Shown: positions 16,927 through 25,845 of the stretch, one piece after another
Layout: each line of letters opens with the position of its first letter
How positions within the stretch are numbered: the stretch's first letter is position 1
Assembly (NCBI GenBank): GCA_025965895.1
Contig: JAOPWC010000030.1
Span: 1-36,762 of the forward strand
From: Mycobacterium sp.
Lineage (GTDB): Bacteria > Actinomycetota > Actinomycetes > Mycobacteriales > Mycobacteriaceae
Reading direction: 5' to 3'
DNA: 36,762 nt
The notes under the pieces: generated by a model
What the model saw: the letters and a program-made list of their open reading frames with translations, nothing else
What the model was told of the DNA's origin: nothing
The model's database searches: none
Made by a program: the position numbers and the translations under genes

Positions 16927-17256
16927 ATGTATCCGCGCATGCCGGAGAAGACGACGCAGCCGTGGGCGAATTGGCAGACGTGCGAGGAGGTGCGCGGCAC
17001 GCAGGCGCTGGCGCAGCTGGCCGAGCGGCTGCCGGCGTTCTTCGCCGATTCCCTCCTGGCCCACGCTCGGTGCTCGGACGCGCGGATCAACGAACTGCGG
17101 CGTGACACCTACCGCAGTGCGCGTGCGAGCCTGCAGGCCAACCGGGCGTTGCTCGACCACGTCGCCGCAGCGCTGCAGGACAAACAGGAACTTTCGGGCA
17201 AGGAGCTGCGCCGCCTCGCCGAGCCGCTCGGAAAGGCCGACGCGCCGAAGAAATGA
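16927..17256 (+). CDS. small helical protein resembling a C-terminal M41/FtsH-like segment
   Basis: This 109-aa protein uses the ATG at 16927 (an ATG at 16939 is also possible; neither has a strong ribosome-binding site). The sequence is soluble and helical: PEKTTQPWANWQTCEEVRGT, then LAERLPAFFADSLLAHARCS, DARINELRRDTYRSARASLQ and LLDHVAAALQDKQELSGKEL. The Y...A...L..NR..LD.....L..K..LSG.EL pattern resembles the C-terminal helices of FtsH-type (M41) proteases, but there is no HExxH and no ATPase part, so it is not a protease on its own. It may be a diverged remnant or a stand-alone adaptor. Divergent from the amine oxidase operon. Confidence 0.6.
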   Translation: MYPRMPEKTTQPWANWQTCEEVRGTQALAQLAERLPAFFADSLLAHARCSDARINELRRDTYRSARASLQANRALLDHVAAALQDKQELSGKELRRLAEPLGKADAPKK

Positions 17257-17266
17257 GCGCCGAAGG

Positions 17267-17752
17267 CTAGGGCTGGGGCTGGGGACGGGAACTCGGAGCC
17301 GCGGTCACCTTGATGTCTGGATCATCTTGATTGGCGCGGCCGCGGGGTGTGACCTCAAAATCGGTTGCGCGCAATTGGTCCTCCGTGACGATGATCTTTC
17401 GGCTCGGACCCACCGTCAGCTGGTAGCCGACATCGCCCGGTCTGACGTTGTCGAACTTGAAAATCAGGTCACACACTCCGGGCTGGCCGGGACGGGTGTC
17501 TGGCCCAACAACGAGGTGGTCGATCGCCAACAGTGTGTTGTCGGCGCCCCACAGAACGACTTCGTCACCCTTGTGGTAAGTGGTGCCCGCGAAGTCGCAA
17601 TTGCCGTTGGGGTGCACCATATCCGCTGTGGCGCCGATTTTTCCGCTGACGTCGAATGTGGTGGGCGGCGCGCTGCAGGCCGCTGACGACAGGCACACCA
17701 CCACGATGCCCGACCCGGCCAGCAGCCACCTCGACCCGTCATGACGCCGCAC
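17267..17752 (-). CDS. putative lipoprotein
   Basis: This 161-aa protein has an N-terminal signal (RRHDGSRWLLAGSGIVVVCL) and a lipobox-like LSSAAC with the acceptor Cys at position 26, so it is probably anchored on the outer face of the plasma membrane. The mature domain includes FDVSGKIGATADMVHPNGNC, HKGDEVVLWGADNTLL, VCDLIFKFDNVRPGDVGYQL and KIIVTEDQLRA, predicted beta-rich, with two cysteines that may pair. The C-terminal tail is Pro/Gln-rich. I know similar lipoproteins in mycobacteria but no function. It converges on the small helical gene, the two stops being 10 bases apart. Confidence 0.8.
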   Translation of the reverse strand: MRRHDGSRWLLAGSGIVVVCLSSAACSAPPTTFDVSGKIGATADMVHPNGNCDFAGTTYHKGDEVVLWGADNTLLAIDHLVVGPDTRPGQPGVCDLIFKFDNVRPGDVGYQLTVGPSRKIIVTEDQLRATDFEVTPRGRANQDDPDIKVTAAPSSRPQPQP

Positions 17753-18197
17753 GGGCTAAACCTTAAGGGTCCGACATCGGGTGTACCTGGGTTTCGGCGC
17801 AGCGCGCCGCGAATCACCGGGGAATAGCGCGCGTCATCACATGGACGCGCCGCCGCGGGTGCGGGAAAGCTTCGGGGAAGCAACCGTCGCGGGCCGACGC
17901 TTGTGACGGGTGCACCCGCCGCGGTGGCCAGTGGCTCGGCGGGCGCCCGGTGCGACCCAGGACGGTGACCGGCGGCGGCGGCGCCTACGCCAGCGACGGC
18001 CGTTTGTTACCGTCGGCGCGCTCGAAACCTGTTGAGCTCAGAGCTTATCCGGGCAGTGGGAGACTGGGCATCTGCACACGGGTGCCGTCCCCGTGATACC
18101 GCACCCGGTCACGACGCCGCCAGCCGCAGGCGAGAATGTAATGGGTAAGAGACGCTGGATCGCGGGCCGCTGTTCGAAGGCGTTGGGTTGGGTGTGT
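17753..18197. other. intergenic, no gene seen
   Basis: About 440 GC-rich bases holding the upstream region of the lipoprotein and the 3' flank of the patatin gene. I find no protein-like frame, tRNA-like fold or repeat. Confidence 0.4.
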
Positions 18198-18238
18198 TTA
18201 ACGCCAGCGGCTCAGGTAGGTCGGCCAATCCCAGCTGG

Positions 18239-19228
18239 TCAGAAACTCTTGTCCCGCGGCATAGCCTTGGGCGTAGACGGCCTCGACGTCTTCTGGGAGA
18301 TGTCGAAGTCGAGGAAGCCAACATCGCCGGTGTTCACCCGGATGGCCCGACGGCCGACCCAGGGCTGGTTGAGGTAGGCCTGGTCGTGGCCGAACAGCGT
18401 GGTGGTGACGACGTTGAGCAGCAGCGGGGCGGCGCCGATGTCTGCGGCTTGCAGCGCGGCGATCACCCTCTTGTTGAGGTGTGGTGCGCTGGGCACGACG
18501 GTGACTCCGAAGGTAAGCCAGCGCGGCTTTTTTCGGTCGATGCGGTTCAGTGAGTCGATGGGAAAGTTCGACAGCAGTCCGCCGTCGACGAGCGTCGATT
18601 CGACCCCGGCGGTGCTGGTGAGGGTGACGGGGCGAAACAGGAACGGAATTGACATCGATGCGCGTACCGCGTCGGCGACCGGCTGTTCGTCGGGGTCCAG
18701 CCCGTATATCCGCCGGTAGTCCCAGGGCAGCCGCACCAGTTGATTGGTCGTCAGGTCGGCGGCGGTGACGACGAGCTTGTAGCGGCGTTCGGGCGGCAGG
18801 TCCGCATCGTCGACGGCGAGGTCGCCGAAAGTGATGACGCCGAGGTCGCGCAACTGCGCGCGGATCCACTGGTGGGCATAGTCGCCGCGGTAGATGCCGG
18901 TGCCGCGCATCGCCGCCCACACCGCACCGACGATCGGGACGCTTTCGACGCCGACCGCGTCGAGGAACTTGGCGTAATCGGGTCCCACTGCGAGATCTTT
19001 GACCTGCGCGCCGGTGGTGTGCTCGGACCGCGATGCAGCGGCGACTACGGCACCGATGATGGAGCCGGCCGAGGTACCCGAGACCCGGCGGACGCGGTAC
19101 CCGGCGTCCATCAGCGCCACGACCGCGCCGACCAGACCGATGCCTTTGACGCCGCCGCCGGACAGGACAAGGTCGGCGCGTTTCGGCGCAGCGCGCCCTC
19201 GCCGTTGGGGGTTAGCCACGGCGGTCAT
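18239..19228 (-). CDS. patatin-like phospholipase, C-terminus altered by a frameshift
   Basis: The frame encodes 329 aa. The oxyanion loop is LVLSGGGVKGIGLVGAV (residues 21-37), the nucleophile elbow is G51-T-S53-A-G55, and the dyad Asp is D216 in TLVDGGLLSNFP, so the Ser-Asp catalytic dyad is complete. It would hydrolyse acyl esters of lipids; no signal peptide is present. The encoded ending after FLDFDIS (QKTSRPSTPKAMPRDKSF) looks unnatural. In the next frame the text PEDVEAVYAQGYAAGQEFLT then SWDWPTYLSRWR continues the family and ends at 18198. One base is therefore missing near 18300, replacing about the last 30 residues by 18. The catalytic part is unaffected, so activity may persist. 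Confidence 0.85.
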   Translation of the reverse strand: MTAVANPQRRGRAAPKRADLVLSGGGVKGIGLVGAVVALMDAGYRVRRVSGTSAGSIIGAVVAAASRSEHTTGAQVKDLAVGPDYAKFLDAVGVESVPIVGAVWAAMRGTGIYRGDYAHQWIRAQLRDLGVITFGDLAVDDADLPPERRYKLVVTAADLTTNQLVRLPWDYRRIYGLDPDEQPVADAVRASMSIPFLFRPVTLTSTAGVESTLVDGGLLSNFPIDSLNRIDRKKPRWLTFGVTVVPSAPHLNKRVIAALQAADIGAAPLLLNVVTTTLFGHDQAYLNQPWVGRRAIRVNTGDVGFLDFDISQKTSRPSTPKAMPRDKSF

Positions 19229-19275
19229 CGCATCACGTTTGGCCTACCTGCGCAATTGGGCACGCTCACCCGTCG

Positions 19276-19725
19276 GTGTCGATTATCACCACGAGCAGCA
19301 TGGTCTCGATGAATTGTGTTGCCCCGTCATGTTTTTCCGCCCACGACGCTCACGGCACCGCACACACCAGCGGGGCCGGCGGCAGCAGTAATGCCGCGTA
19401 CGTCACCGGAGATGGAGCCGCCCAGGGCGGTCACGGCGGCGCCGGCGGCAACACGACTATCGGCACCGGCGGCGCGGGTGGCACCGGCGGCACATCAACC
19501 GATGGCCAGCGCGGCGCGGGCGGTCCCGCGGCCACCAACTTCGGAACGAGCCGCGGCGGCGCCGGCGGTGACGGCGGCGCCGGCAGGACCGGCGGAACGG
19601 GCGGTGGTTCGACCGTCTACGACGCCGGAACATCCCTGGGCGGCACCCGCGGACCCCGCACTCGGTACGAGCACCGACGTTCGATGCGTCCCGTCCGCGC
19701 CGGTCGTGATCACGAATTTTATTGA
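19276..19725 (+). pseudogene. glycine-rich PGRS-like segment
   Basis: The frame contains GGHGGAGGNTTIGTGGAGGT, GGAGGDGGAGRTGGTGGGST and similar G-G-A/T runs typical of the PGRS part of PE_PGRS proteins. There is no PE domain upstream: the N-terminus (MSIITTSSMVSMNCVAPSCF) is not PE-like, and the end after GTRGPRTRYEHRRS turns basic. It is most likely a short detached PGRS-like remnant, though a small Gly-rich protein cannot be excluded. Confidence 0.5.
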
Positions 19726-19812
19726 CCGATCGCAAGATTCGGCTCGTGGTGTGGTGGCCACCTGCTACGGTCAGACCAGGCAGCGGTGGCAGCGGACCCT
19801 TTGGAGGCCGGG

Positions 19813-20166
19813 ATGGTGATTGTGGTGTTTCGGTCGCGGCTGCGGCTGGATGCGGATCTGGCCGCGTTGGAGGCGGTGGGCGCCCGCATGTACGAGCTGG
19901 GCACGGCGATGCCGGGGTTTGTCGACTACAAGGAATTTGCCGCCGAGGATGGCGAAACGCTGACGCTGGTCGAGTTTGAGACCGAAGAAAAATTGCTCGC
20001 CTGGCGCAACCACCCGGAGCACGTCGAGGTCCAGGCCCGCGCCCGCGCCGAGTTCTTCACCGAGTATGCGATCACCGTTAGTGAGATGCGCCGGGCCTAC
20101 CACTTCAACCCGACCGACGGCCGTGTGCAGACCCTGGGTGAGTCCTCCGGCTCAGCCACGCCCTGA
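19813..20166 (+). CDS. antibiotic-biosynthesis-monooxygenase (ABM) fold protein
   Basis: This 117-aa protein starts at the ATG at 19813, with GGAGG at 19803-19807. The ferredoxin-like ABM fold is readable: strand VIVVFRSRL, helix DADLAALEAVGARMYELGTA, PGFVDYKEFAAEDGETLTLV, then EFETEEKLLAWRNHPEHVEV and ARAEFFTEYAITVSEM. The W-R-N-H-P-E-H motif after the third strand is common in this superfamily, whose members act as cofactor-free monooxygenases, heme-degrading enzymes or stress proteins, usually as dimers. The last 20 residues are a flexible tail. I cannot assign a substrate. Confidence 0.85.
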   Translation: MVIVVFRSRLRLDADLAALEAVGARMYELGTAMPGFVDYKEFAAEDGETLTLVEFETEEKLLAWRNHPEHVEVQARARAEFFTEYAITVSEMRRAYHFNPTDGRVQTLGESSGSATP

Positions 20167-20346
20167 TGCTGCGCACGCCAAGTGGCTTGGCTACCGAAAG
20201 CATCCAAGGAGTGCGGGGTAATCGCCACGGGCATTGCTGCGAGCCTCGGTATCTACGGCGTGGCCACCGTCCGGAATGCCAACGCTTCGGGTCGCCGCCC
20301 TTCATCTCTGTATTCGCTGCGCTTAGGATCGCGAGGTGAATAGGGA

Positions 20347-20997
20347 ATGCGCATGAGGGCGGTCGCGCTGGCCGTTGTCGGCACTTGTTGTGCGACAGTG
20401 GTTTGGCTCCATCTGGTGACGCCGACCCGACGGCAGGCCGCGGCACCATCGTGAACACCCAAGCACCGCCGTTGCTTTGTCAGATCGGTTGGGATGACGC
20501 CGACGCCGGGGTTGGCCCAGTGTCGTGTGTCAGACCGGCGGCTTCCCGCAAGCCCCGATGGATCCTCTGCCGTATCCAGGCTGGAAGGGAGACCCAGCTG
20601 TGTTGCACCAGGACCAGGCCGTGGTCACCGCCGCGGGCCAATTCAGCTACCGGGACGCCAACATCGGCGTTGGCTACCCCACACCCCTTTTGACACCCTG
20701 GTTCCCGGTCAGACCTACCACATTCAAGGCTGGACGATAGTGGCGACCGGCGACGGCATCACCTTCACCAACGACGCACTGGCCGCTTTAGGACCGCCGG
20801 TACACCATCCGCGGCCGGTCCTCTCGCAGTGGAATCACCTCGACGAACTGGAACCACTGCCCGTCCTCCTCGGCGGTGGATTACCGCTGTACACCGACTT
20901 CCGCAGCGGCACAACCGTCGCGGGTGCCGTAGTGGGTGCGGGCGCCCCGGCGTTAGCCCTGCCCCGGCGGACGTGCGGCAGCGACAGTGGGCGCTAG
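20347..20997 (+). pseudogene. secreted protein gene with several frameshifts
   Basis: The ATG at 20347 begins a signal peptide (MRMRAVALAVVGTCCATV), then the sense text jumps frames: GLAPSGDADPTAGRG, then GGFPQAPMDPLPYPGWKGDP and VLHQDQAVVTAAGQFSYRDA, then HTPFDTLVPGQTYHIQGWTI and VATGDGITFTNDA. Together these match a mycobacterial exported family with an HQDQAV...GQFSYR...GQTYHI.GWTI.....GI.FTNDA signature (recognised from memory). At least three frame changes lie within about 450 bases. After FTNDA (20780) the remaining frame to 20997 is doubtful. A non-functional relic. Confidence 0.6.
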
Positions 20998-21702
20998 CTG
21001 ACTTGCTCGCTCGGCCGCTGGTATCTGTGGCGGCGGGGGATACCGTCGCTGGAGGTCGCACGTTCACTGGGCATAACAGCACCAACGAGGCTCGGCATTT
21101 AGGCGCACCCGTTCGAAGACGACCGTACCGACGCGATGACGGCGCCAGAAGTGTTGGGCGGGAGTCGCACGCAGGCAACGTGATTCGGCTGAGGGGCTGT
21201 TAAGACGACTCTGCAAGTTTCTTCGCGATGACCGCGGCAGCTTGCGCCGCCTGGGCGTCCAGCGCCGCCTCCTGGATCGCCGAGCCCCGACAACGCGCCC
21301 AGTCAACAGGAATAATTGACCAAGGCCCACGCGGCCGTGCAGACCTCGATGGACCCTTGAGTGACGTTCGCTCCCGACTACTTCGGAGCGACTTCACGCC
21401 GGGTATCAGCCGGCCCGTCAGGCGTCGGCTCTCACCACCGTCGCCAACCAATTCAGCTCCCACCAATCACCGCCTCGCGGCTCGAACGCCAACACCAACG
21501 CAATGACACCCTCGCCGGCTCGCTGCCGTTCGACCTCTCAACAGCGATAGGAGCATCACGGATTCAGCCCGCCGCCCGACCTAGAAGGTGTCCGGCAAAG
21601 AGGCAGACTGAAACCTGCCAGCAGGGTCCAAAAGGCTAGCCGCAGATTCAACGACGCTCCGGCTTGGATGAGCGGCAAAGTACCAGCACAGAGGCCAAAT
21701 CT
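20998..21702. other. about 700 bases without a supported gene
   Basis: No frame reads as a convincing protein. A minus-strand frame ending SAIQEAALDAQAAQAAAVIA and KKLAESS (stop at 21200) could be the tail of a lost gene. No strong hairpins or repeats are seen. Confidence 0.35.
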
Positions 21703-21840
21703 ATGGGGCCAAAATGGAGCGTAGATGGTCCAACCGCCCGTTGGCACCACCTGCAGAAGCTGGCGTTTCGACTTGGATTCCGACTAGCGGAAGTCACCCG
21801 TCATAAGGGCCAAATCCATGGGGCCAAAATGGGGCCAAAC
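21703..21840 (+). repeat. duplicated integrase-tail-like repeats
   Basis: ATGGGGCCAAAATGG occurs at 21703-21717, and the full 23-base form at 21818-21840 equals 4409-4431 next to tRNA-Phe. The copies here lie 84-220 bases before the second tRNA-Phe-like sequence, so the pair frames the element between 4.3 and 21.9 kb. Confidence 0.6.
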
Positions 21841-21923
21841 CGTCGGACCAGGCGCTCCAAGACGTCCAATTCAATGTATTAAGACTACTCTGACCAGCAG
21901 AAACACACTGATGTAAGCCAAAA

Positions 21924-21950
21924 GTCCACCTGAAAAGCGGAAGGTCGGCG
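21924..21950 (+). repeat. partial tRNA-Phe copy (candidate att site)
   Basis: These 27 bases match the anticodon stem-loop and variable region of tRNA-Phe (4290-4316) with one mismatch (A at 21928 for G). They include CCTGAAAAGCGGAAGGTCGG. The tRNA does not continue on either side. Anticodon-loop cores are typical attachment sites of tyrosine recombinases, so this is the likely distal end of the element integrated at tRNA-Phe. Confidence 0.7.
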
Positions 21951-22159
21951 TGTAGCGCCGGCACCGACATCTGACAATCAGCGGCGGGTAGTTCGGTCAA
22001 AAATCACGCTGGGGTGTGGCCCGCGGGAGTCGCCCCTCCGCAAATCCGACGTAGACCCGCGACACCACTGCACCCGGCAATCGCTAGATCATGCGTGCTG
22101 GCCGGCTGCCTCGATGACCTTCAGCGTGACAGCAAAAAAAGGGGTCTTGACCCAGCGGC

Positions 22160-22649
22160 ATACCCACCGTCAACGACCGACGGGGACTCGGGTGTTCAGC
22201 TCGTCGACTACGAGACACCACAGCAGCAACCCCCCCGGGAGGCGGAGCTCTACCGCAAGGCCCGCGCTTGGTGTACTGCTACGAAGTCGCCCCAGGCCAG
22301 TGGCTCTGCGAGGGATTCGACGAGGGCACCCGTGGGGAGTACACCTTTGAATCGCCGTTCGACTTTCGGGGGGCGCCTAGATGGAGTTGCAGCCAGAAGA
22401 CGTCACACGGGTGTGGCGAGCGCTGGTCCAGGCCGGACAACTCAACGACGGTGCCTGGCGCGCGTGATATCCAGGAGCCGGGTGGTCGATGACGGCCCCG
22501 AGCAGAAGGCTATCGAGGAGGCCATCCGTCGCGGCGAGGACCCAGATACGGTCGTGCGCCACGCGGCCAGCCGCGCGCCGTGGCCCGATCCCGCTCGAAC
22601 CCGCCGATCCACGCAGAAAAGGCGTCTGGCGATTCACCCCGCAAACTGA
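22160..22649 (+). pseudogene. remains of one or two small unknown genes
   Basis: Protein-like text appears in different frames. VQLVDYETPQQQPPREAELY and RKARA give way near 22268 to LVYCYEVAPGQWLCEGFDEG and TRGEYTFESPFDFRGA. A separate 28-codon frame starts MELQPEDVTRVWRALVQAGQ at 22381. Further on comes VVDDGPEQKAIEEAIRRGED. The last piece resembles the start of the next gene (EDEAKDKAFAESIRREDPDE), so a decayed paralogue is possible. No family recognised. Confidence 0.35.
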
Positions 22650-22658
22650 ACCAGTTTA

Positions 22659-22943
22659 ATGACGGTACGTGGTGAGCCTGGTAATCCCAGCGGGGGATGG
22701 TCGGTGATCGGCGGCACAGAGGACGAAGCCAAAGACAAGGCTTTCGCGGAGTCCATACGTCGCGAGGATCCCGATGAGATCGCGCGCAAGGTCGCTACGA
22801 CGCGCCGACACCTCATCGAGCCGGTCCAGGGTGTGGAGATGTTCGACAAGTCTGTGCTCGAACCTGCCTGGGAGAGCGACAACCCCGCCCAAGAGGTGCG
22901 CCGGATCCTCGACAATCTCGGAAACACGGCTGGCGGCGGCTAG
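22659..22943 (+). CDS. small acidic hypothetical protein
   Basis: This 94-aa open frame is charged and helical: GTEDEAKDKAFAESIRREDP, DEIARKVATTRRHLIEPVQG, FDKSVLEPAWESDNPAQEVR, ILDNLGN. It has no signal peptide, cysteine or membrane helix. The ATG at 22659 has no clear ribosome-binding site. A GTG at 22703, preceded by GGGGGAT, is out of the obvious frame. It resembles the end of the preceding ruin. I cannot name a family; composition and absence of breaks argue for a real gene. Confidence 0.45.
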   Translation: MTVRGEPGNPSGGWSVIGGTEDEAKDKAFAESIRREDPDEIARKVATTRRHLIEPVQGVEMFDKSVLEPAWESDNPAQEVRRILDNLGNTAGGG

Positions 22944-23121
22944 GCCAAACAGTGCACCCAACCATCCCAAAAGCACGCTTTCGCGACTGCGTCGGTTGGT
23001 GGCGACCACTAATCGAGGGGTTGCTGGTCGATAGGGCCGGCGCGCTCCCTGCGACAGCGCCCATGAACTCGCATTCGCGCGGTGTGGCTTGTGAGGCCCC
23101 GCGTCGCGGTTGATCCCGGTG

Positions 23122-23170
23122 CGATTCCCGGCAGCTGTGCTCGGTGGAGTTAACGGGACTTGAACCCCGT
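23122..23170. repeat. composite tmRNA/tRNA-like att scar
   Basis: CGATTCCCGGCAGCT (23122-23136, plus strand) equals the T-loop/acceptor part of the two tmRNA copies near 1.2 and 1.9 kb. Directly beyond it on the minus strand, 23142-23170 reads ACGGGGTTCAAGTCCCGTTA then ACTCCACCG, a T-arm with an acceptor-like end, itself similar to the tmRNA 3' end. Two partial RNA-gene ends meeting head to head suggest a recombination scar, 300 bases ahead of the trehalase gene. Confidence 0.5.
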
Positions 23171-23260
23171 GTAGAACCCGCAGAAATAGGCGTTGACCTG
23201 TGCCGAATGTTCGTTCATGTTGTTACGCCGCTCCTCTGTGTACTGGGATCTGCGTCGCTG

Positions 23261-23277
23261 TGTTACGTGACGTAACA
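23261..23277. promoter_or_regulatory. perfect palindrome TGTTACGTGACGTAACA
   Basis: Seven-base arms around TGA. It lies about 190 bases upstream of the trehalase start and 43 bases beyond a 22-codon minus-strand frame beginning MNEHSAQ (23150-23218). The half-site TGTTAC recurs in the palindrome ahead of the DUF3018 antitoxin at 36.57 kb. A regulator binding site is likely; the regulator is unknown. Confidence 0.55.
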
Positions 23278-23468
23278 GTGCTGGACCGCCTCCGCAGGTC
23301 GGCGCGCCACAAGGTCGGCTCCAGGCGCTGCGAACCGCTACCAGGTATGTCGTTGCGATAGGCCGCTCCCCGAGGACGCACCCGATTGTGCGAGGCGCTG
23401 AACCGCGCACTAGAAGAACGCCCGGTGGCGAGTAGACGCCGGGCAGGTCGGCCGTCGATGATGTCCAC

Positions 23469-25460
23469 ATGGTCCTGCGGCACACGACGCCCGCCGAGAA
23501 GGACGGCGCCGCGCCGTTCGCCGTCACCAGCCCGGTGCCCTACATCCAGAGCGCGTCGAGCCGCAACCCGTTCCCGCCGATCGCCGATTATGCGTTTCTG
23601 TCGGATTGCGAGAACACCTGCCTGATCTCTTCCAACGGCTCGGTGGAGTGGTTGTGTGTGCCGCGGCCGGACTCGCCGAGTGTGTTCGGCGCGATCGTGG
23701 ACCGCGGTGCCGGCCATTTCCGGCTGGGGCCCTACGGTGTCTCGGTGCCCTCCGCACGGCGCTACCTTCCGGGCGGCCTGATCCTGGAGACGACCTGGCA
23801 GACCCACACCGGGTGGCTTATCGTCCGCGACACGCTGGTGATGGGCCCATGGCATGACATCGAGTCGCGTTCGCGGACGCATCGCCGCACCCCGATGGAC
23901 TGGGATGCTGAGCACATCCTGTTGCGCACCGTGCGGTGTGTCAGCGGCACCGTCGAGCTGTACATGAGCTGTGAGCCGTCGTTCGACTACCACCGCACTA
24001 GTGCCGGCTGGGAATACTCGGCCAATGCTTACGGCGATGCCGTCGCGCGGGCCAGCCGCGACTCGGGCGCGCATCCGAAACTCAAGCTCACGTCGAATCT
24101 GCGCATCGGGTTGGAGGGCCGCGAGGCGCGGGCGCGGACCAGGATGACCGAGGGCGACAACGTCTTCGTCGCGCTGAGCTGGGGCAAGATGCCCGCCCCG
24201 CAAACCTATGACGAGGCCGCCGACAAGATGTGGAAGACCACCGAATCCTGGCGGCAGTGGATCAACATCGGCGACTTCCCCGATCACCCGTGGCGGTCGT
24301 TTCTGCAGCGCAGCGCGCTCACTCTCAAGGGCCTGACGTATTCGCCGACCGGGGCGCTGCTCGCGGCGAGCACGACGTCGCTGCCCGAAACCCCACAGGG
24401 CGAACGTAACTGGGACTACCGCTACGCCTGGGTGCGTGACTCGACGTTTGCGCTGTGGGGCCTGTACACGCTGGGCCTGGACCGAGAGGCCGACGACTTC
24501 TTCTCGTTCATCGCCGACGTGTCCGGCGTCAACAATGGTGAGCGCCACCCGCTGCAGGTGATGTACGGGGTGGGCGGCGAACGCGCCCTCGAGGAAGAGG
24601 AGCTGCGTCACCTGTCCGGTTACGACGGCGCGCGCCCGGTCCGGATCGGCAACAGCGCCTACAACCAGAATCAGCACGACATATGGGGTTCGATGCTGGA
24701 TTCGGTGTATCTGCACGCCAAGTCCCGGGAGCAGATTCCGGAGACGCTGTGGCCGGTGCTGAAGAATCAGGTCGAGGAGGCGATCAAGCACTGGCGCGAA
24801 CCCGACCGCGGGATTTGGGAGGTGCGCGGCGAGCCGCAGCACTTCACCTCGTCGAAGGTGAGTTGCTGGGTGGCGCTGGACCGCGGGTCCAAGCTGGCCG
24901 ACCTGCATGGCGAGAAAAGCTACGCCCAGCAGTGGCGCGCCATCGCCGAGGAAATCAAGGCCGACATCCTGGCTAACGGCGTCGACTCGCGGGGGGTGTT
25001 GACCCAGCGTTACGGCTCCGACGCCCTGGACGCCTCGCTGTTGCTGGCGGTGCTGACCCGGTTCCTGCCGTCCGACGATCCGCGGGTGCGCGCGACGGTG
25101 CTGGCGATCGCCGACGAGCTCACCGAAGATGGCCTGGTGCTGCGATATCGCGTCGAGGAGACCGACGACGGGCTGTCCGGCGAGGAGGGCACGTTCACGA
25201 TCTGCTCGTTCTGGCTGGTGTCGGCGCTGGTGGAGATCGGCGAGGTGAGCCGCGCCAAGCACCTGTGTGAGCGGCTGCTGTCGTTCGCCAGCCCGCTGGA
25301 TCTGTACGCCGAGGAGATCGAGCCGCGTACCGCCCGTCACCTGGGCAATTTCCCGCAGGCGTTCACCCACCTGGCGTTGATCAACGCCGTGGTGCACGTC
25401 ATCCGGGCCGAAGAGTCGGACAGCTCCGGGGTGTTTCAGCCCGCCAACGCGCCGATGTAG
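23469..25460 (+). CDS. GH15-family trehalase
   Basis: This 663-aa protein is the (alpha/alpha)6-barrel glycoside hydrolase of the mycobacterial trehalase type (compare Rv2402 of M. tuberculosis, about 640 aa). The N-terminal beta domain has [20 protein letters not shown] and [20 protein letters not shown]. The barrel has [20 protein letters not shown] (about 314-333), [20 protein letters not shown], and the two catalytic-acid regions [20 protein letters not shown] (about 449) and [16 protein letters not shown] (about 573). It would hydrolyse trehalose to glucose, probably in the cytoplasm, as there is no signal peptide. Length and motifs are intact and GC is normal for the window, so this is probably a core gene. 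The start at 23469 has only a weak ribosome-binding site. Element scars lie on both sides. Confidence 0.9.
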   Translation: MVLRHTTPAEKDGAAPFAVTSPVPYIQSASSRNPFPPIADYAFLSDCENTCLISSNGSVEWLCVPRPDSPSVFGAIVDRGAGHFRLGPYGVSVPSARRYLPGGLILETTWQTHTGWLIVRDTLVMGPWHDIESRSRTHRRTPMDWDAEHILLRTVRCVSGTVELYMSCEPSFDYHRTSAGWEYSANAYGDAVARASRDSGAHPKLKLTSNLRIGLEGREARARTRMTEGDNVFVALSWGKMPAPQTYDEAADKMWKTTESWRQWINIGDFPDHPWRSFLQRSALTLKGLTYSPTGALLAASTTSLPETPQGERNWDYRYAWVRDSTFALWGLYTLGLDREADDFFSFIADVSGVNNGERHPLQVMYGVGGERALEEEELRHLSGYDGARPVRIGNSAYNQNQHDIWGSMLDSVYLHAKSREQIPETLWPVLKNQVEEAIKHWREPDRGIWEVRGEPQHFTSSKVSCWVALDRGSKLADLHGEKSYAQQWRAIAEEIKADILANGVDSRGVLTQRYGSDALDASLLLAVLTRFLPSDDPRVRATVLAIADELTEDGLVLRYRVEETDDGLSGEEGTFTICSFWLVSALVEIGEVSRAKHLCERLLSFASPLDLYAEEIEPRTARHLGNFPQAFTHLALINAVVHVIRAEESDSSGVFQPANAPM

Positions 25461-25469
25461 GCGGATGGC

Positions 25470-25631
25470 CGACAAACCCGCCTGTGTGTAACGGGGCAGC
25501 ATCGCGCGAACCTGACTGGCGGTGAGCATCTCCGCCGCCTTTGTCCCGCATGATCGGATCCTTCTCCCCGTTCCCGGGGCTCGAAAAATCACGGGCAGAT
25601 CGTGAACTGCAGCGGTGTATTTCCGCCACCA
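25470..25631 (-). pseudogene. second excisionase start and control region, copy B
   Basis: On the minus strand, an ATG at 25551 begins MRDKGGG. One frame over, the text [19 protein letters not shown] gives the start of an excisionase HTH like that at 6159 (EMLTATEVREITG), but it ends within 80 bases at the trehalase 3' flank. Upstream, 25549-25631 repeats 6157-6240, including the start of the antitoxin-like frame (CISATSGAIF against CASATTTGDF). It is a truncated relic of a related element. No gene is seen from 25632 to 25845. Confidence 0.65.
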
Positions 25632-25845
25632 GTGGGGCGATATTTCGTCATAAAATCAACGATGGACCCGGCAGAGTCGTCAACCGACCACCGCGCGGAC
25701 CGGTGTCGCGGCCGAACCGATCGAAAGCACCGTCGTCAATACTTCAACGTGGGGTGCGGAAATCGGCGAAACGTAATGGAGCGATGAGTATCCGCCGTCA
25801 TTCGAGTCAACACTTCAGACAGAGCTCAACCGTGAGGAGCATCGG

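Noticed and set aside
20829..21203. Plus-strand open frame of 124 codons
   Set aside because: Arg/His-rich, no recognisable motif, no ribosome-binding site, and it crosses the decayed secreted-protein gene.
23142..23170. Complete tRNA gene on the minus strand
   Set aside because: A T-arm-like hairpin and acceptor-like end are present but no D-arm or anticodon arm can be folded upstream.
23223..25592. 789-codon minus-strand open frame opposite the trehalase
   Set aside because: Arg/His/Gln-rich shadow of the GH15 gene with no family features; the plus strand carries all catalytic motifs.
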